A stretch of DNA of 50,750 nt, from the NCBI GenBank assembly GCA_947630535.1, contig CANRHZ010000008.1:1-50750 (forward strand), given 5' to 3'. The stretch's first letter is position 1. Each line of letters starts with the position of its first letter. The stretch is from Candidatus Gastranaerophilales bacterium (lineage in GTDB: Bacteria > Cyanobacteriota > Vampirovibrionia > Gastranaerophilales > Gastranaerophilaceae). Positions 35,250-44,142 of the stretch are shown here, piece by piece. Both the position numbers and the translations under genes were made by a program. A model generated the notes under the pieces. That model did no database searches. It worked only from the letters and a program-made list of their open reading frames with translations, and had not been told where the DNA came from.

Positions 35250-38200
35250 ACTGCTAATGCTTCCTGTTTCTTAAGTGTTGTGCCGCTGATTTTTGTAACT
35301 CCTTTGTCTTTCTGGGTTACACCAATCATTCTGTCTGCATTGTCCACCATTTGCGACCTTTGGCTGATAACTATAAATTGAGTTGTTTTAGACTGTTGTA
35401 AAATCATTCTTGCTATGCGCTCTACGTTAAATCCGTCCAGAGCCGCATCAACTTCATCAAGCGCATAGAAAGGAGAGGGCAAATGTTTTTGAACCGCAAA
35501 AACAAGAGAAAGCGCCATTAATGTTTTTTCACCGCCTGACATGCCTGCAAGCTTCTGTTTTTGCTTGTCTTTTTGTTGCCCTTCAACGGTCAGACCGCCA
35601 AGGAAAGGATTTTCAGGGTTTTCCAGAATTAATTTTCCGCTTCCGTCCGTTAATTCCGAAAATATATTTGAAAAATGAACATTTATTTGATTGAATGTGT
35701 TCAGGAAGGTTTCTTTTTTAAGGTTTTCATATCCTGTCATTCTTATTTGGATTTCATTTTTCTCTTTTTCAAGGGTATTTAACTTTTCTTCAAGCTCATT
35801 CTTTTTTGTGCTGACTTCTTCGTATGCCTCAATTGCACGCATATTAACAAGCCCCATTTCATCCATTTTCTTTTGGAGTTTTTGTATTTTGCCCGTTATT
35901 TCATCAATTGTCATTTGGGTCGGCTCAACTTTGTTTATGTCAATTCCCTTTTGTTTTAATTCTTCCGAGGTTTCTTTTAATTGAGGTTCTATTTCGTTTC
36001 TTCTTGTTTTTGAGCTTTCAATTTGTTCTTTAATACGCTCAATCTCATTTTCTAAAACATTTTTATCGTTTTGTGTTTTTAATAGAGCATCTTGTATTTT
36101 CTGTCTTAAATTTTGCAATTCGACAAGATTTTTCCCGAGCTCCTTAATTTCTTCTTCCAGTTCAATGAGAACTTTTTCTATTTCTTTAATTTCTCCCTCA
36201 AACCTTTTTTTGTCGCTTGCAAGAGTTATATTATCGTTTGTGAGTCTTTCAATGTCCGCTTCTTTTTGCTTTTCAACTATATCATACAAATTCATTGAGT
36301 TCGTATCTTTTGATATCTCATTTTCAATGGTTAAAATGTCTTTTTCTATTTTTTTGATTTCATCTTCCGTGTCTTTTGTAAGTTCTTTTAATTTATTTAA
36401 TTCACCTTCGTCTATAAATTTTTCAACCTCTTTAATGTCGTTTGTAATCTCATTTATTTTGTCAATAACCTTTATGTGGTTTTCTTCAAACTTATCAAGT
36501 TTTTGGGTTATGGATTTTATTTCGGGCTCAATTTCTTTTATTTTATTTTCTTGAGCATCAAGGAGTTCTTGTGCTTTTGAGTTGCTTAAAATAAGAGCAT
36601 TTAACTCAATTTTTGCACCGTTAAGGGAGTTTGTGGCATTTAAAAAATCATCTCTCAGCTGATTGAGCTTTTTATCGAGTTCATTTTTTTTGATTTCCAG
36701 CTCTTTGTATTTGTTTTCAAATTCAACGAGTCTTTTTTTATAATTTTCAAGCTCTCTATCATCCAATTTTCCAAAAAGCGAGGTATTTTTTCTTTTTGCA
36801 CCGCCGGTTATAGCGCCCGATTTTTCAAATATTTCACCGTCAAGTGTTACTATTCTGTATTTGCCCATTATTCTTTTTGCGGTTTCCATATTATCGACAA
36901 CAAGCGTTTCCCCGAGCGCAAAATAAAACGCATCAAGGTAAGTATCATCAAAGTCAATTAAATTTATTGCAAAGTCAATAACCCCTTTTTCTTTAGGAAG
37001 CGACAATTTTGCGGGAGCAGGTTTTAGCTTGTTTAGAGGTAAAAATGTTGCTCTGTCTTTTCCTTGAGATTTTAAAATTTCAATTGCCTGAGATGCAACA
37101 TGTTCGTTTTCGACAATAACAAATCTTGAACGTGCGCCAAGCGCTTCGTTTATGGCATCAGAATATTCCGCTTCAACTTCTAAAAGTTGGGATAATGGCG
37201 CATGGACACCTTTAAGATTGCTTTGCATTATTGTTTCAACGCCCGAACCCAGCCCAAATGTTCTATATGCCCTTTTGTTTGCTTCAAGCTCTGAAATTTT
37301 CTTATTTGAAATTTGAATGTTGTATGCAAGGTCCCCCGAATCATTTTTTACTTTATCGAGACTCTCAAAAGTAAGCTTTTGGAGAAGTTTTATATCTTCA
37401 AGCTCTTTTGAAAGTTTTTCAATCAAAAGTTCTTTTTTGTCTTTGTCATCTTTAAAGGTTTTTTGTCCCTGAATAATATTTTCTTTTGAAGCTTTTGCAT
37501 TTTTTAATTCGTTTGATAAAAGCTCAAGTCTTGGTTCATAGGTGGCTTTTTGCTTTATAATTTCCGTTTCTTCTTCTTTTATTTTATCAAGCTCGATTTT
37601 TAATTGATTTCTTTTTTGGATGTATGTATCTGCGGTTTTATTCAGTCCCGTTACTTCTTTTAAAATGTTGTCGAGCTTTTCTTTTTGATTTTTTAATTCT
37701 TCTTCAAGTTGTTTTTTAATTTTTTCTTTTTCTTTTATGGCGGATTTTATTCCCTCTTTTTTATTTTTGGATTCTATTATTCCGTTTTTTGAATTTTCAA
37801 TCGTTTTATTATTTTGGAAGATAATTTTGTCCGTGTGAATAATAGAGTCTTTTTTTCTTGAAATTTCGCCCTTTTTTTCTTCCGATTGTCTTATAACTTC
37901 AAGCTGCTTATCTTCCCCTTGTGCCTTTACTTTTTTACATATTTCATCATACTCTTTTTTTTGGTTTAGTATTTCTTCATCAATTTTTTCAATTTCTTTT
38001 TCTTTTGATTTTTGTTGTTTTTGAGAGTCTAAAATGTTTTGATGAACCATATCAAGTATTCTTTTGAAATCGAAATATTTAACAACCGAAATTTGTCCTT
38101 CCAGATTATCTTTTTGCTCTTTTAGTTCTCTGTATTTAAGAGCGGTTTCTCTTTCATCTTTTAATTGCTCTAATCTTTCTATTATGGTTCCCAAAATAAG

Positions 38201-38764
38201 GTTTGAATCTTGAAGCCTTTTTTCAACCGTATCAAGCTCACTGTTTGCGGTTTCTATTTTTCTGTCAAAGTCTGCGGTTCCTGCAACTTCGTCTATAAAC
38301 TTTCTTCTTTCAATTGAAGAACAGTTAACAAGATCAATTACGTCCCCTTGCATAATTATGTTGTTACTGTTGGGGGTTATTTGAAATTTTTCAAGTTCGG
38401 AGTGAACCTGAGTTAGACTTTGGGGTTTATCATTAATATAATATGTACTGTTAAAGCCTGATGGGGATTTTTTAACCTTTCTTGAAAATGAAATTTCGCT
38501 TCCTGTTTCATCATCCAAATCAAAAACCACCTTAACGGAAGCTTCGTTTCTGTTGTTGTGGGTTGAGATTAAATCAGATACACCTTTTTCAGACCTTAAA
38601 GTTTTTGCGCTGCTAAGGCCCAGTGCAAAAAGAATACTGTCTATTATGTTACTCTTTCCGGAGCCGTTAATGCCTGCAATAGCGGTAAAGCCTGTTAAAA
38701 ACGGTATTTCCGTTTTATTGGCAAACGATTTAAAGTTATCTATCTCTAACCTCTTGATGTGCAT
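35246..38764 (-). CDS. smc: chromosome partition protein SMC
   Basis: 1172 residues, full length. Walker A AGINGSGKSNI is at about 30-40. The first long coiled coil runs to about 490. The hinge (about 495-665) includes VETIMQSNLKGVHAPLSQLL. The second coiled coil is followed by the head, with signature LAGMSGGEKTLMALSL and Walker B PFYALDEVDAALD. The complex compacts and segregates chromosomes by loop extrusion. It is the first gene of smc-scpA-scpB. Having all three genes contiguous with 4-base overlaps is a tight version of an arrangement that is often split. Confidence 0.98.
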   Translation of the reverse strand: MHIKRLEIDNFKSFANKTEIPFLTGFTAIAGINGSGKSNIIDSILFALGLSSAKTLRSEKGVSDLISTHNNRNEASVKVVFDLDDETGSEISFSRKVKKSPSGFNSTYYINDKPQSLTQVHSELEKFQITPNSNNIIMQGDVIDLVNCSSIERRKFIDEVAGTADFDRKIETANSELDTVEKRLQDSNLILGTIIERLEQLKDERETALKYRELKEQKDNLEGQISVVKYFDFKRILDMVHQNILDSQKQQKSKEKEIEKIDEEILNQKKEYDEICKKVKAQGEDKQLEVIRQSEEKKGEISRKKDSIIHTDKIIFQNNKTIENSKNGIIESKNKKEGIKSAIKEKEKIKKQLEEELKNQKEKLDNILKEVTGLNKTADTYIQKRNQLKIELDKIKEEETEIIKQKATYEPRLELLSNELKNAKASKENIIQGQKTFKDDKDKKELLIEKLSKELEDIKLLQKLTFESLDKVKNDSGDLAYNIQISNKKISELEANKRAYRTFGLGSGVETIMQSNLKGVHAPLSQLLEVEAEYSDAINEALGARSRFVIVENEHVASQAIEILKSQGKDRATFLPLNKLKPAPAKLSLPKEKGVIDFAINLIDFDDTYLDAFYFALGETLVVDNMETAKRIMGKYRIVTLDGEIFEKSGAITGGAKRKNTSLFGKLDDRELENYKKRLVEFENKYKELEIKKNELDKKLNQLRDDFLNATNSLNGAKIELNALILSNSKAQELLDAQENKIKEIEPEIKSITQKLDKFEENHIKVIDKINEITNDIKEVEKFIDEGELNKLKELTKDTEDEIKKIEKDILTIENEISKDTNSMNLYDIVEKQKEADIERLTNDNITLASDKKRFEGEIKEIEKVLIELEEEIKELGKNLVELQNLRQKIQDALLKTQNDKNVLENEIERIKEQIESSKTRRNEIEPQLKETSEELKQKGIDINKVEPTQMTIDEITGKIQKLQKKMDEMGLVNMRAIEAYEEVSTKKNELEEKLNTLEKEKNEIQIRMTGYENLKKETFLNTFNQINVHFSNIFSELTDGSGKLILENPENPFLGGLTVEGQQKDKQKQKLAGMSGGEKTLMALSLVFAVQKHLPSPFYALDEVDAALDGFNVERIARMILQQSKTTQFIVISQRSQMVDNADRMIGVTQKDKGVTKISGTTLKKQEALAV

Positions 38765-38802
38765 TAAATTTTATACCCTTAATCGGAGACATGTCATTTT
38801 CT

Positions 38803-38832
38803 ATTAGACTATATAACGGTTTTAGTTGTCAA
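38803..38832 (-). promoter_or_regulatory. promoter of smc-scpA-scpB
   Basis: On the minus strand, TTGACA (38832-38827), 18 bases, TCTAAT (38808-38803). It gives a leader of about 30 bases before the smc ATG. Confidence 0.5.
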
Positions 38833-38903
38833 ATTGTTTACAAAACCTATAAAAAATCATCACATCAATGTATAAAATTTCATTTATTTTTTTAATCTAA
38901 AAC

Positions 38904-38932
38904 TTGTAATTTATCTATATTTTGATTACATT
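38904..38932 (+). promoter_or_regulatory. tentative nifJ promoter
   Basis: TTGTAA (38904-38909), 17 bases, TACATT (38927-38932). A perfect TATAAT at 38955 is too close to the Shine-Dalgarno (38966) to be the main -10 box unless the leader is extremely short. Confidence 0.35.
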
Positions 38933-38980
38933 ATTGTTATCAATATTAGAATAGTATAATTTATTGGAGGTTATAAAGTT

Positions 38981-41900
38981 ATGCAAAAGAAAACTATTAC
39001 GGTGGACGGCAACTATGCTGCTGCGCATGTTGCTTATGCACTATCCGAAGTTTCAGCCATTTATCCTATTACTCCATCTTCTACAATGGGCGAATGGATT
39101 GATGAGTGGGCTTCACAACACAAACAAAATATTTGGGGTAAAGAAGTTAGAGTTGCAGAAATGCAATCGGAAGCGGGTGCCGCAGGTGCCGTTCACGGTT
39201 CATTGGCTGCGGGTGCACTAACTTCAACCTATACGGCATCACAAGGTCTTTTATTAATGATTCCTGTTATGCATAAAATTGCAGGGGAAATGCTCCCTTC
39301 AGTTATACACGTTGCGGCTCGTGCATTGGCTGCTCAATCATTGGCAATATTTGGTGACCATACTGACGTTATGGGTTGTCGTAATACAGGGTATGCAATG
39401 CTTGCCGCTAATTCGGTTCAGGAAGAAATGGACTTAGCTCTTGTTGCACACCTTGCAACATACAAAGCAAAAGTTCCTTTCTTACAGTTCTTTGACGGTT
39501 TTAGAACATCACATGAAGTTCATAAAATTGAAGAAATCTCTTATGAAGATATCGCTTCGCTTGTTGAACCCAAATATATTGAAGAATTCAGACAAAGAGC
39601 TCTAAGACCCGAAGCCCCCGTTTGTAAAGTTGGTGCTCAAAACACAGACGTATATTTCCAAGGCAGAGAAACGGTTAACAAATACTATAATGCGGTTCCC
39701 GATATTGTTCAAGAATATATGGACAAAGTTGCAAACCTGACAGGCAGACAATATCATCCGTTTGATTACGTTGGTGCACCTGATGCTACCGATGTTATAG
39801 TTGCAATGGGTTCAGGATGCGAAACTATTGAAGAAACCATTGAATACTTAAATGCTCAAAGGGGTAAAAAATACGGCTTAGTTAAAGTAAGGCTTTATAG
39901 ACCGTTTGATGTTAAACGCTTTAACGAAGCGCTTCCAAAAACAGTTAAACGTATTTCTGTTTTGGATAGAACAAAAGAACCCGGTTCAATCGGCGAACCT
40001 TTATACTTAGATGTTGTAGCAGCATTAGAAAATAAAGACATAAGAGTAATCGGCGGAAGATACGGCTTATCATCAAAAGAATTTACACCTTCCATGGTGT
40101 TTGCCGTTTATAAACATGCTGAAAATAACGGCTTCCACGGATTTACGGTCGGTATAGAAGATGATGTTACAAATAAATCTCTAAAAATAGATGAACACAT
40201 TGTAACAGAACCGGTTGGCACCACAAACTGTATGTTCTGGGGCTTAGGTTCGGATGGTACCGTTGGTGCTAATAAAAACTCTATTAAAATCATAGGTCAA
40301 TATACGGATAAAGACGCACAGGCATATTTTGCATATGATTCTAAAAAATCATTCGGCGTAACGGTTTCTCATCTTCGTTTTGGAGATAAACCGATTAAGT
40401 CAACATATTTAATAACGGCACCTGATTTTGTATCAGTTTCGGCTCACGCATATATCGGAAGATACGACTTATTAAAGGGCATAAAAGAAGGCGGCACATT
40501 CTTATTAAATAGCCCCTATACAAAAGATGAAGCATTCTCTCACTTAACACGTGATATGCAAAAAACAATCATTGATAAGAAAATCAAATTCTATAACGTA
40601 GATGCTGAAAAACTTATTAAAGAGCAACCCGGCTTAAGGGGAAAAGGTGCAAATACCGTTATGATGGTTGCATACTTTAAAGTATCGGGCATTATTCCTT
40701 TTGAACAGGCATTGGATGGCATGAGAGAAATGACAAAGAAAACCTTTAAGAAAAAAGGTGATGATGTTGTTAACATGAACCTTGCTTTGATTGATGCTGC
40801 GGTTAATGCAACCGAAGAAGTTGTTATCCCCGCTTCATTAGACGGAGTTTGTGCAGCTGATGACGTTAAATTGATTGACGATAATGCTGATGATTTTGCT
40901 AAGAAAATCATTGAACCTTCAATGAGGCAAAAAGGTGATGATATTCCCGTTAGCGCAATGAGTGTTGACGGTGTTATCCCGACAGGTACGGCATGCCTTG
41001 AAAAAAGAGGAATTGCGCCACGTGTACCAAAATGGAACAGTGCAAACTGTATTCAATGCGGTATATGTGCTTCTGCTTGTCCTCATGCCGCAATAAGAAC
41101 AAAACTTATGACGCCTGATAGCTTAAAAGACGCTCCTTCATCATTCAATACGGTTGATGCTCGCCCCGGAGACGGTGAAAAGTTCAAAGTACAGGTATAT
41201 TGCAAAGATTGTACAGGCTGCGGAGTTTGTGTTGACCAGTGCCCCGCAAATAAAAACCCTGAAAAACAAGCTTTAACTTGGTCTACAATTGAAAAAGAAG
41301 AAGAAGCTTGCGAATTTGTTAACGAAAAATTCTTTAACGAATTACCCGATAACGTCATGGGTAAAAATACAATCAAGACAATTAAAGGTGCAATGTTAAG
41401 AAAACCGTTGTTTGAATTCTCGGGTGCATGTGCCGGATGCGGTGAAACTCCTTACGTTAAATTAGTTTCACAGTTGTTTGGTGAAAATGCAATTGTAGCT
41501 AATGCAACGGGTTGTTCTTCAATTTATTCGGGAACATTTCCTACTATCCCGTACACAAAAACAAAAGAAGGTAGAGGACCCGCTTGGGCAAATTCATTGT
41601 TTGAAGATAACGCTGAATTTGGTTTTGGTATGAGATTAGCGGTTGACCAAAACAGAGATACACTAAAAACATACGTTGAAAAAGTTATAGCGGATGAAAA
41701 AGCGCCCAATGACTTAAAAGAAGCGCTTCAAAATGCTATATCATACTTTGATAACTCAAAAACCGAAGAAGCAATCGAAGCTCAAAACAAAGCAAAAGAA
41801 CTTATTAAAAAATACGCTGATGCTCCATGCCCGAACTTAGCAAAAGTAAGAGAATTACAAGACTACTTTACGGATAAATCAATCTGGATTATAGGCGGTG

Positions 41901-42511
41901 ACGGCTGGGCAAACGATATAGGATACGGCGGTATTGACCATGTATTGGCTCAAAATAAAAATGTTAATATTTTGGTTCTTGATACCGAAGTTTATTCTAA
42001 TACGGGCGGTCAAGCTTCAAAATCAACCCCGACAGGTGCGGTTGCAAAATTCGCTACGGGCGGTAAAAGAACATACAAAAAGAATATGGGCTTAATGAGC
42101 ATGTCATACGGATATGTTTATGTAGCATCAGTTGCACTCGGTGCGGACAGAGGTCAAACTCTAAAAGCATTCACGGAAGCTGAAAGCTATGACGGTCCTT
42201 CCATCATCTTTGCGTATGCTCCTTGTATTGCGCACGGTATCGATATGAGCAAAACTCAAACCGAACAAAAACGTGCGGTTGAAGCAGGGTATTATCCCTT
42301 ATACAGATACAACCCCGCAAATGAAGTTCCGTTCAGCTGGGATGCTAAAGACCCCAAAGGCGACTATCAAGACTTTATAAGGTCTGAAGGAAGATATAAA
42401 TCACTTCTTAAGACTAACCCTGATGCCGCAGAAGAACTATACACACAGGCCGAAAAAGATGCCAAAGTTCGTATGAGTGTTTATAAAGCGGTAGGGGAAC
42501 TGTTGAAATAG
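38981..42511 (+). CDS. nifJ: pyruvate:ferredoxin (flavodoxin) oxidoreductase
   Basis: 1176 residues, a single-chain enzyme of full length. It oxidises pyruvate to acetyl-CoA and CO2 and reduces ferredoxin or flavodoxin. Domains in order: the N-terminal pyruvate-binding region (YALSEVSAIYPITPSSTMGEW), the gamma domain, two 4Fe-4S sets (CIQCGICASACP near 690 and CKDCTGCGVCVDQCP near 741), CAGCGETPY near 816 for the proximal cluster, and the thiamine diphosphate site GDGWANDIGYGG near 973. GGAGG precedes the ATG. Its presence indicates anaerobic or fermentative pyruvate metabolism. It is a single-gene unit with a terminator after it. Confidence 0.98.
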   Translation: MQKKTITVDGNYAAAHVAYALSEVSAIYPITPSSTMGEWIDEWASQHKQNIWGKEVRVAEMQSEAGAAGAVHGSLAAGALTSTYTASQGLLLMIPVMHKIAGEMLPSVIHVAARALAAQSLAIFGDHTDVMGCRNTGYAMLAANSVQEEMDLALVAHLATYKAKVPFLQFFDGFRTSHEVHKIEEISYEDIASLVEPKYIEEFRQRALRPEAPVCKVGAQNTDVYFQGRETVNKYYNAVPDIVQEYMDKVANLTGRQYHPFDYVGAPDATDVIVAMGSGCETIEETIEYLNAQRGKKYGLVKVRLYRPFDVKRFNEALPKTVKRISVLDRTKEPGSIGEPLYLDVVAALENKDIRVIGGRYGLSSKEFTPSMVFAVYKHAENNGFHGFTVGIEDDVTNKSLKIDEHIVTEPVGTTNCMFWGLGSDGTVGANKNSIKIIGQYTDKDAQAYFAYDSKKSFGVTVSHLRFGDKPIKSTYLITAPDFVSVSAHAYIGRYDLLKGIKEGGTFLLNSPYTKDEAFSHLTRDMQKTIIDKKIKFYNVDAEKLIKEQPGLRGKGANTVMMVAYFKVSGIIPFEQALDGMREMTKKTFKKKGDDVVNMNLALIDAAVNATEEVVIPASLDGVCAADDVKLIDDNADDFAKKIIEPSMRQKGDDIPVSAMSVDGVIPTGTACLEKRGIAPRVPKWNSANCIQCGICASACPHAAIRTKLMTPDSLKDAPSSFNTVDARPGDGEKFKVQVYCKDCTGCGVCVDQCPANKNPEKQALTWSTIEKEEEACEFVNEKFFNELPDNVMGKNTIKTIKGAMLRKPLFEFSGACAGCGETPYVKLVSQLFGENAIVANATGCSSIYSGTFPTIPYTKTKEGRGPAWANSLFEDNAEFGFGMRLAVDQNRDTLKTYVEKVIADEKAPNDLKEALQNAISYFDNSKTEEAIEAQNKAKELIKKYADAPCPNLAKVRELQDYFTDKSIWIIGGDGWANDIGYGGIDHVLAQNKNVNILVLDTEVYSNTGGQASKSTPTGAVAKFATGGKRTYKKNMGLMSMSYGYVYVASVALGADRGQTLKAFTEAESYDGPSIIFAYAPCIAHGIDMSKTQTEQKRAVEAGYYPLYRYNPANEVPFSWDAKDPKGDYQDFIRSEGRYKSLLKTNPDAAEELYTQAEKDAKVRMSVYKAVGELLK

Positions 42512-42524
42512 TTATAAAAAGCTA

Positions 42525-42557
42525 AAAAAGGAGGAATTAATTTTCCTCCTTTTTTTT
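42525..42557. terminator. bidirectional terminator between nifJ and the RelA/SpoT-like gene
   Basis: AAAAAAGGAGGAA pairs with TTCCTCCTTTTTT across a short loop, with A-run and T-run flanks. The hairpin encodes the last residues (KKKEEN) of the convergent minus-strand gene, so coding and termination overlap. Confidence 0.92.
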
Positions 42558-43691
42558 AAATGCGGTCGGATTATTTTTTTTATTATCAATTTGTTTTTTC
42601 AATTTTGCAATATTGTTGAAATCAAGTGCTTCCGGTATGTTCAAATCGTCAGGTATCGGCAAGAAACCTTCATTTCTTCCTTTTTTGTGTTTTGCTTTGC
42701 TTCTTTCATAGGAATATGCTCTTTTTATATATTCAAGGTATTCATTAACCGCCCTGTCGTTTTTTAAAAGATTGTTAAACATAGTCTGTATGGGCTTATA
42801 TTTTTTGTCTACACCCTTTTTTGCCATACATTTATAACAGATATCTTCCAGTTTTTTAAATCTGTCGACATCAAGTCCTATTATTTGGATTTCTCCTTTT
42901 ATTCCCATATCCAAAGGAGCCGTTAATATGTGTAAGCCAAGATATCCTGAATCTCTGGGTTCATCTTTATAGGTACAAAGCGGGTTTCCGTTACTTCTTG
43001 CCGTGTCAACAAATTTATTAATTTTACCCCTTGATGCGTAATTCAGTGAACTCTTTTCCTGACCGTGGTTTTTAACCTGTTCAACCCCAAGCCTTCTTGC
43101 TTTAATTGTTTCTATAAGCTTTCCTATAACATAGTTTCCCGAATCCGTATTTGACCCTGAAATAATAATTTTTGCTCCCACTATATCACTGAGCTTATCT
43201 TTTGCGTCTTTTTTAGTTTTTATGTGCTTTGCGCCCATCTTTTCCGAGATTGATTTCGGACTTTTTCTTCTTGTAATTATCATGACAATGGGATTATTTT
43301 TATCTTTACTGTTTTGATTAATGGCAAGCGTCTCTAATTCTTCACGATTGGGAGCGTCAATATCTATAACGGGAATGCCGCCAAAGGTTTGTTTAAGTAT
43401 AAACCTGAGTTTGTTCATTGCATAGTCTGCTTCTTGATATAAACCTTTAGCCAGTTTTAAATTTACGGCTTCAGACCTTGATAGGATTTTATCCTGATAA
43501 CTTGTAGGTATTTTTTCAACATCCGTAGGTTGATTTTCAGGTTTTATCAATGTTTCCGCTTTTTTATTTGCTCCAAATGAAACCGTATCAAACGGAAGCG
43601 GAGCTAAATTCGTAAATTTAAAACAAACTTTGTTTATGGGGTTGATGTTTGGTCTTTGAAAAACATTTAAAAACGAGCCGTTAATTTTCAT
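42537..43691 (-). CDS. stand-alone RelA/SpoT-like nucleotidyltransferase domain protein
   Basis: 384 residues. The central region matches the (p)ppGpp synthetase fold: RRKSPKSISEKM (141-152, the R-x-K-S-x-x-S type ATP-site motif), DIVGAKIII (169-177; most enzymes have Arg where this has Lys), SGYLGLHI (248-255, the substrate-stacking Tyr and LH) and EIQII (267-271, the acidic catalytic motif of EIQIRT). There is no HD hydrolase, TGS or ACT domain. It could be a small alarmone synthetase or a relative that modifies tRNA or other targets. The N-terminus has DTVSFG (35-40), a module shared in type with two other window proteins. The long flanks (1-100 and 300-384) are not recognised. Confidence 0.72.
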   Translation of the reverse strand: MKINGSFLNVFQRPNINPINKVCFKFTNLAPLPFDTVSFGANKKAETLIKPENQPTDVEKIPTSYQDKILSRSEAVNLKLAKGLYQEADYAMNKLRFILKQTFGGIPVIDIDAPNREELETLAINQNSKDKNNPIVMIITRRKSPKSISEKMGAKHIKTKKDAKDKLSDIVGAKIIISGSNTDSGNYVIGKLIETIKARRLGVEQVKNHGQEKSSLNYASRGKINKFVDTARSNGNPLCTYKDEPRDSGYLGLHILTAPLDMGIKGEIQIIGLDVDRFKKLEDICYKCMAKKGVDKKYKPIQTMFNNLLKNDRAVNEYLEYIKRAYSYERSKAKHKKGRNEGFLPIPDDLNIPEALDFNNIAKLKKQIDNKKNNPTAFKKKEEN

Positions 43692-43744
43692 ATTAATTTT
43701 CCTTTACATACTTTTAAAACCAAAAAATAAAATATGTTGCCGTT

Positions 43745-44104
43745 TTAAATTTGTATATTTTCTATATGGGTTACTTTTGGGTTATTTTCGTTTAAATAAA
43801 CCGATATTGCATCTATTCTGTATTTTTCAAACTTTAATTTTCTTTCTTTTATGTACCCTTGAATGCTTGTGTATATTTTTGAGAGTTTATCTTTTGTTAT
43901 TGCTTCAAGAGGTTCGCCGAATTTGTCATTAGTTCTTGTTTTTACTTCCACAAAACACAATACACCCTCTTTTGTCATTGCTATAATGTCAATTTCGCCA
44001 TATCTTGAATATTTGTAATTTTTTTCAATTATTTTATACCCCTTTGATTCAAGATACTTGCTTGCTAAATTTTCTCCGTATTTACCTTTTAAAATGTTTG
44101 ACAT
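43745..44104 (-). CDS. yraN: YraN/UPF0102 family nuclease-fold protein
   Basis: 119 residues, family length. The core RYGEIDIIAMTKEGVLCFVEVKTR has the E-x-D...E-V-K layout of the restriction-endonuclease-like fold, with GKYGENLASKYLESKGY at the N-terminus. The biological role of the family is not firmly established. It is divergent from gatA with only 38 bases between the start codons, so the two promoters must overlap. Confidence 0.93.
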   Translation of the reverse strand: MSNILKGKYGENLASKYLESKGYKIIEKNYKYSRYGEIDIIAMTKEGVLCFVEVKTRTNDKFGEPLEAITKDKLSKIYTSIQGYIKERKLKFEKYRIDAISVYLNENNPKVTHIENIQI

Positions 44105-44142
44105 ACAATGATTTTAGCAAAAATATTTGGAGTTTTAAATAT

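Noticed and set aside
36165-36554. Long open frame on the plus strand opposite smc
   Set aside because: It is Ser/Phe/Ile-rich antisense of the Glu/Lys-rich SMC coiled coil, a known artefact, and has no ribosome-binding site.
38955-38960. Perfect TATAAT just upstream of nifJ as its -10 box
   Set aside because: It would start transcription on top of the GGAGG ribosome-binding site; the best -35 candidates are spaced 15 or 18 bases away and are weak. Kept only as a secondary possibility.
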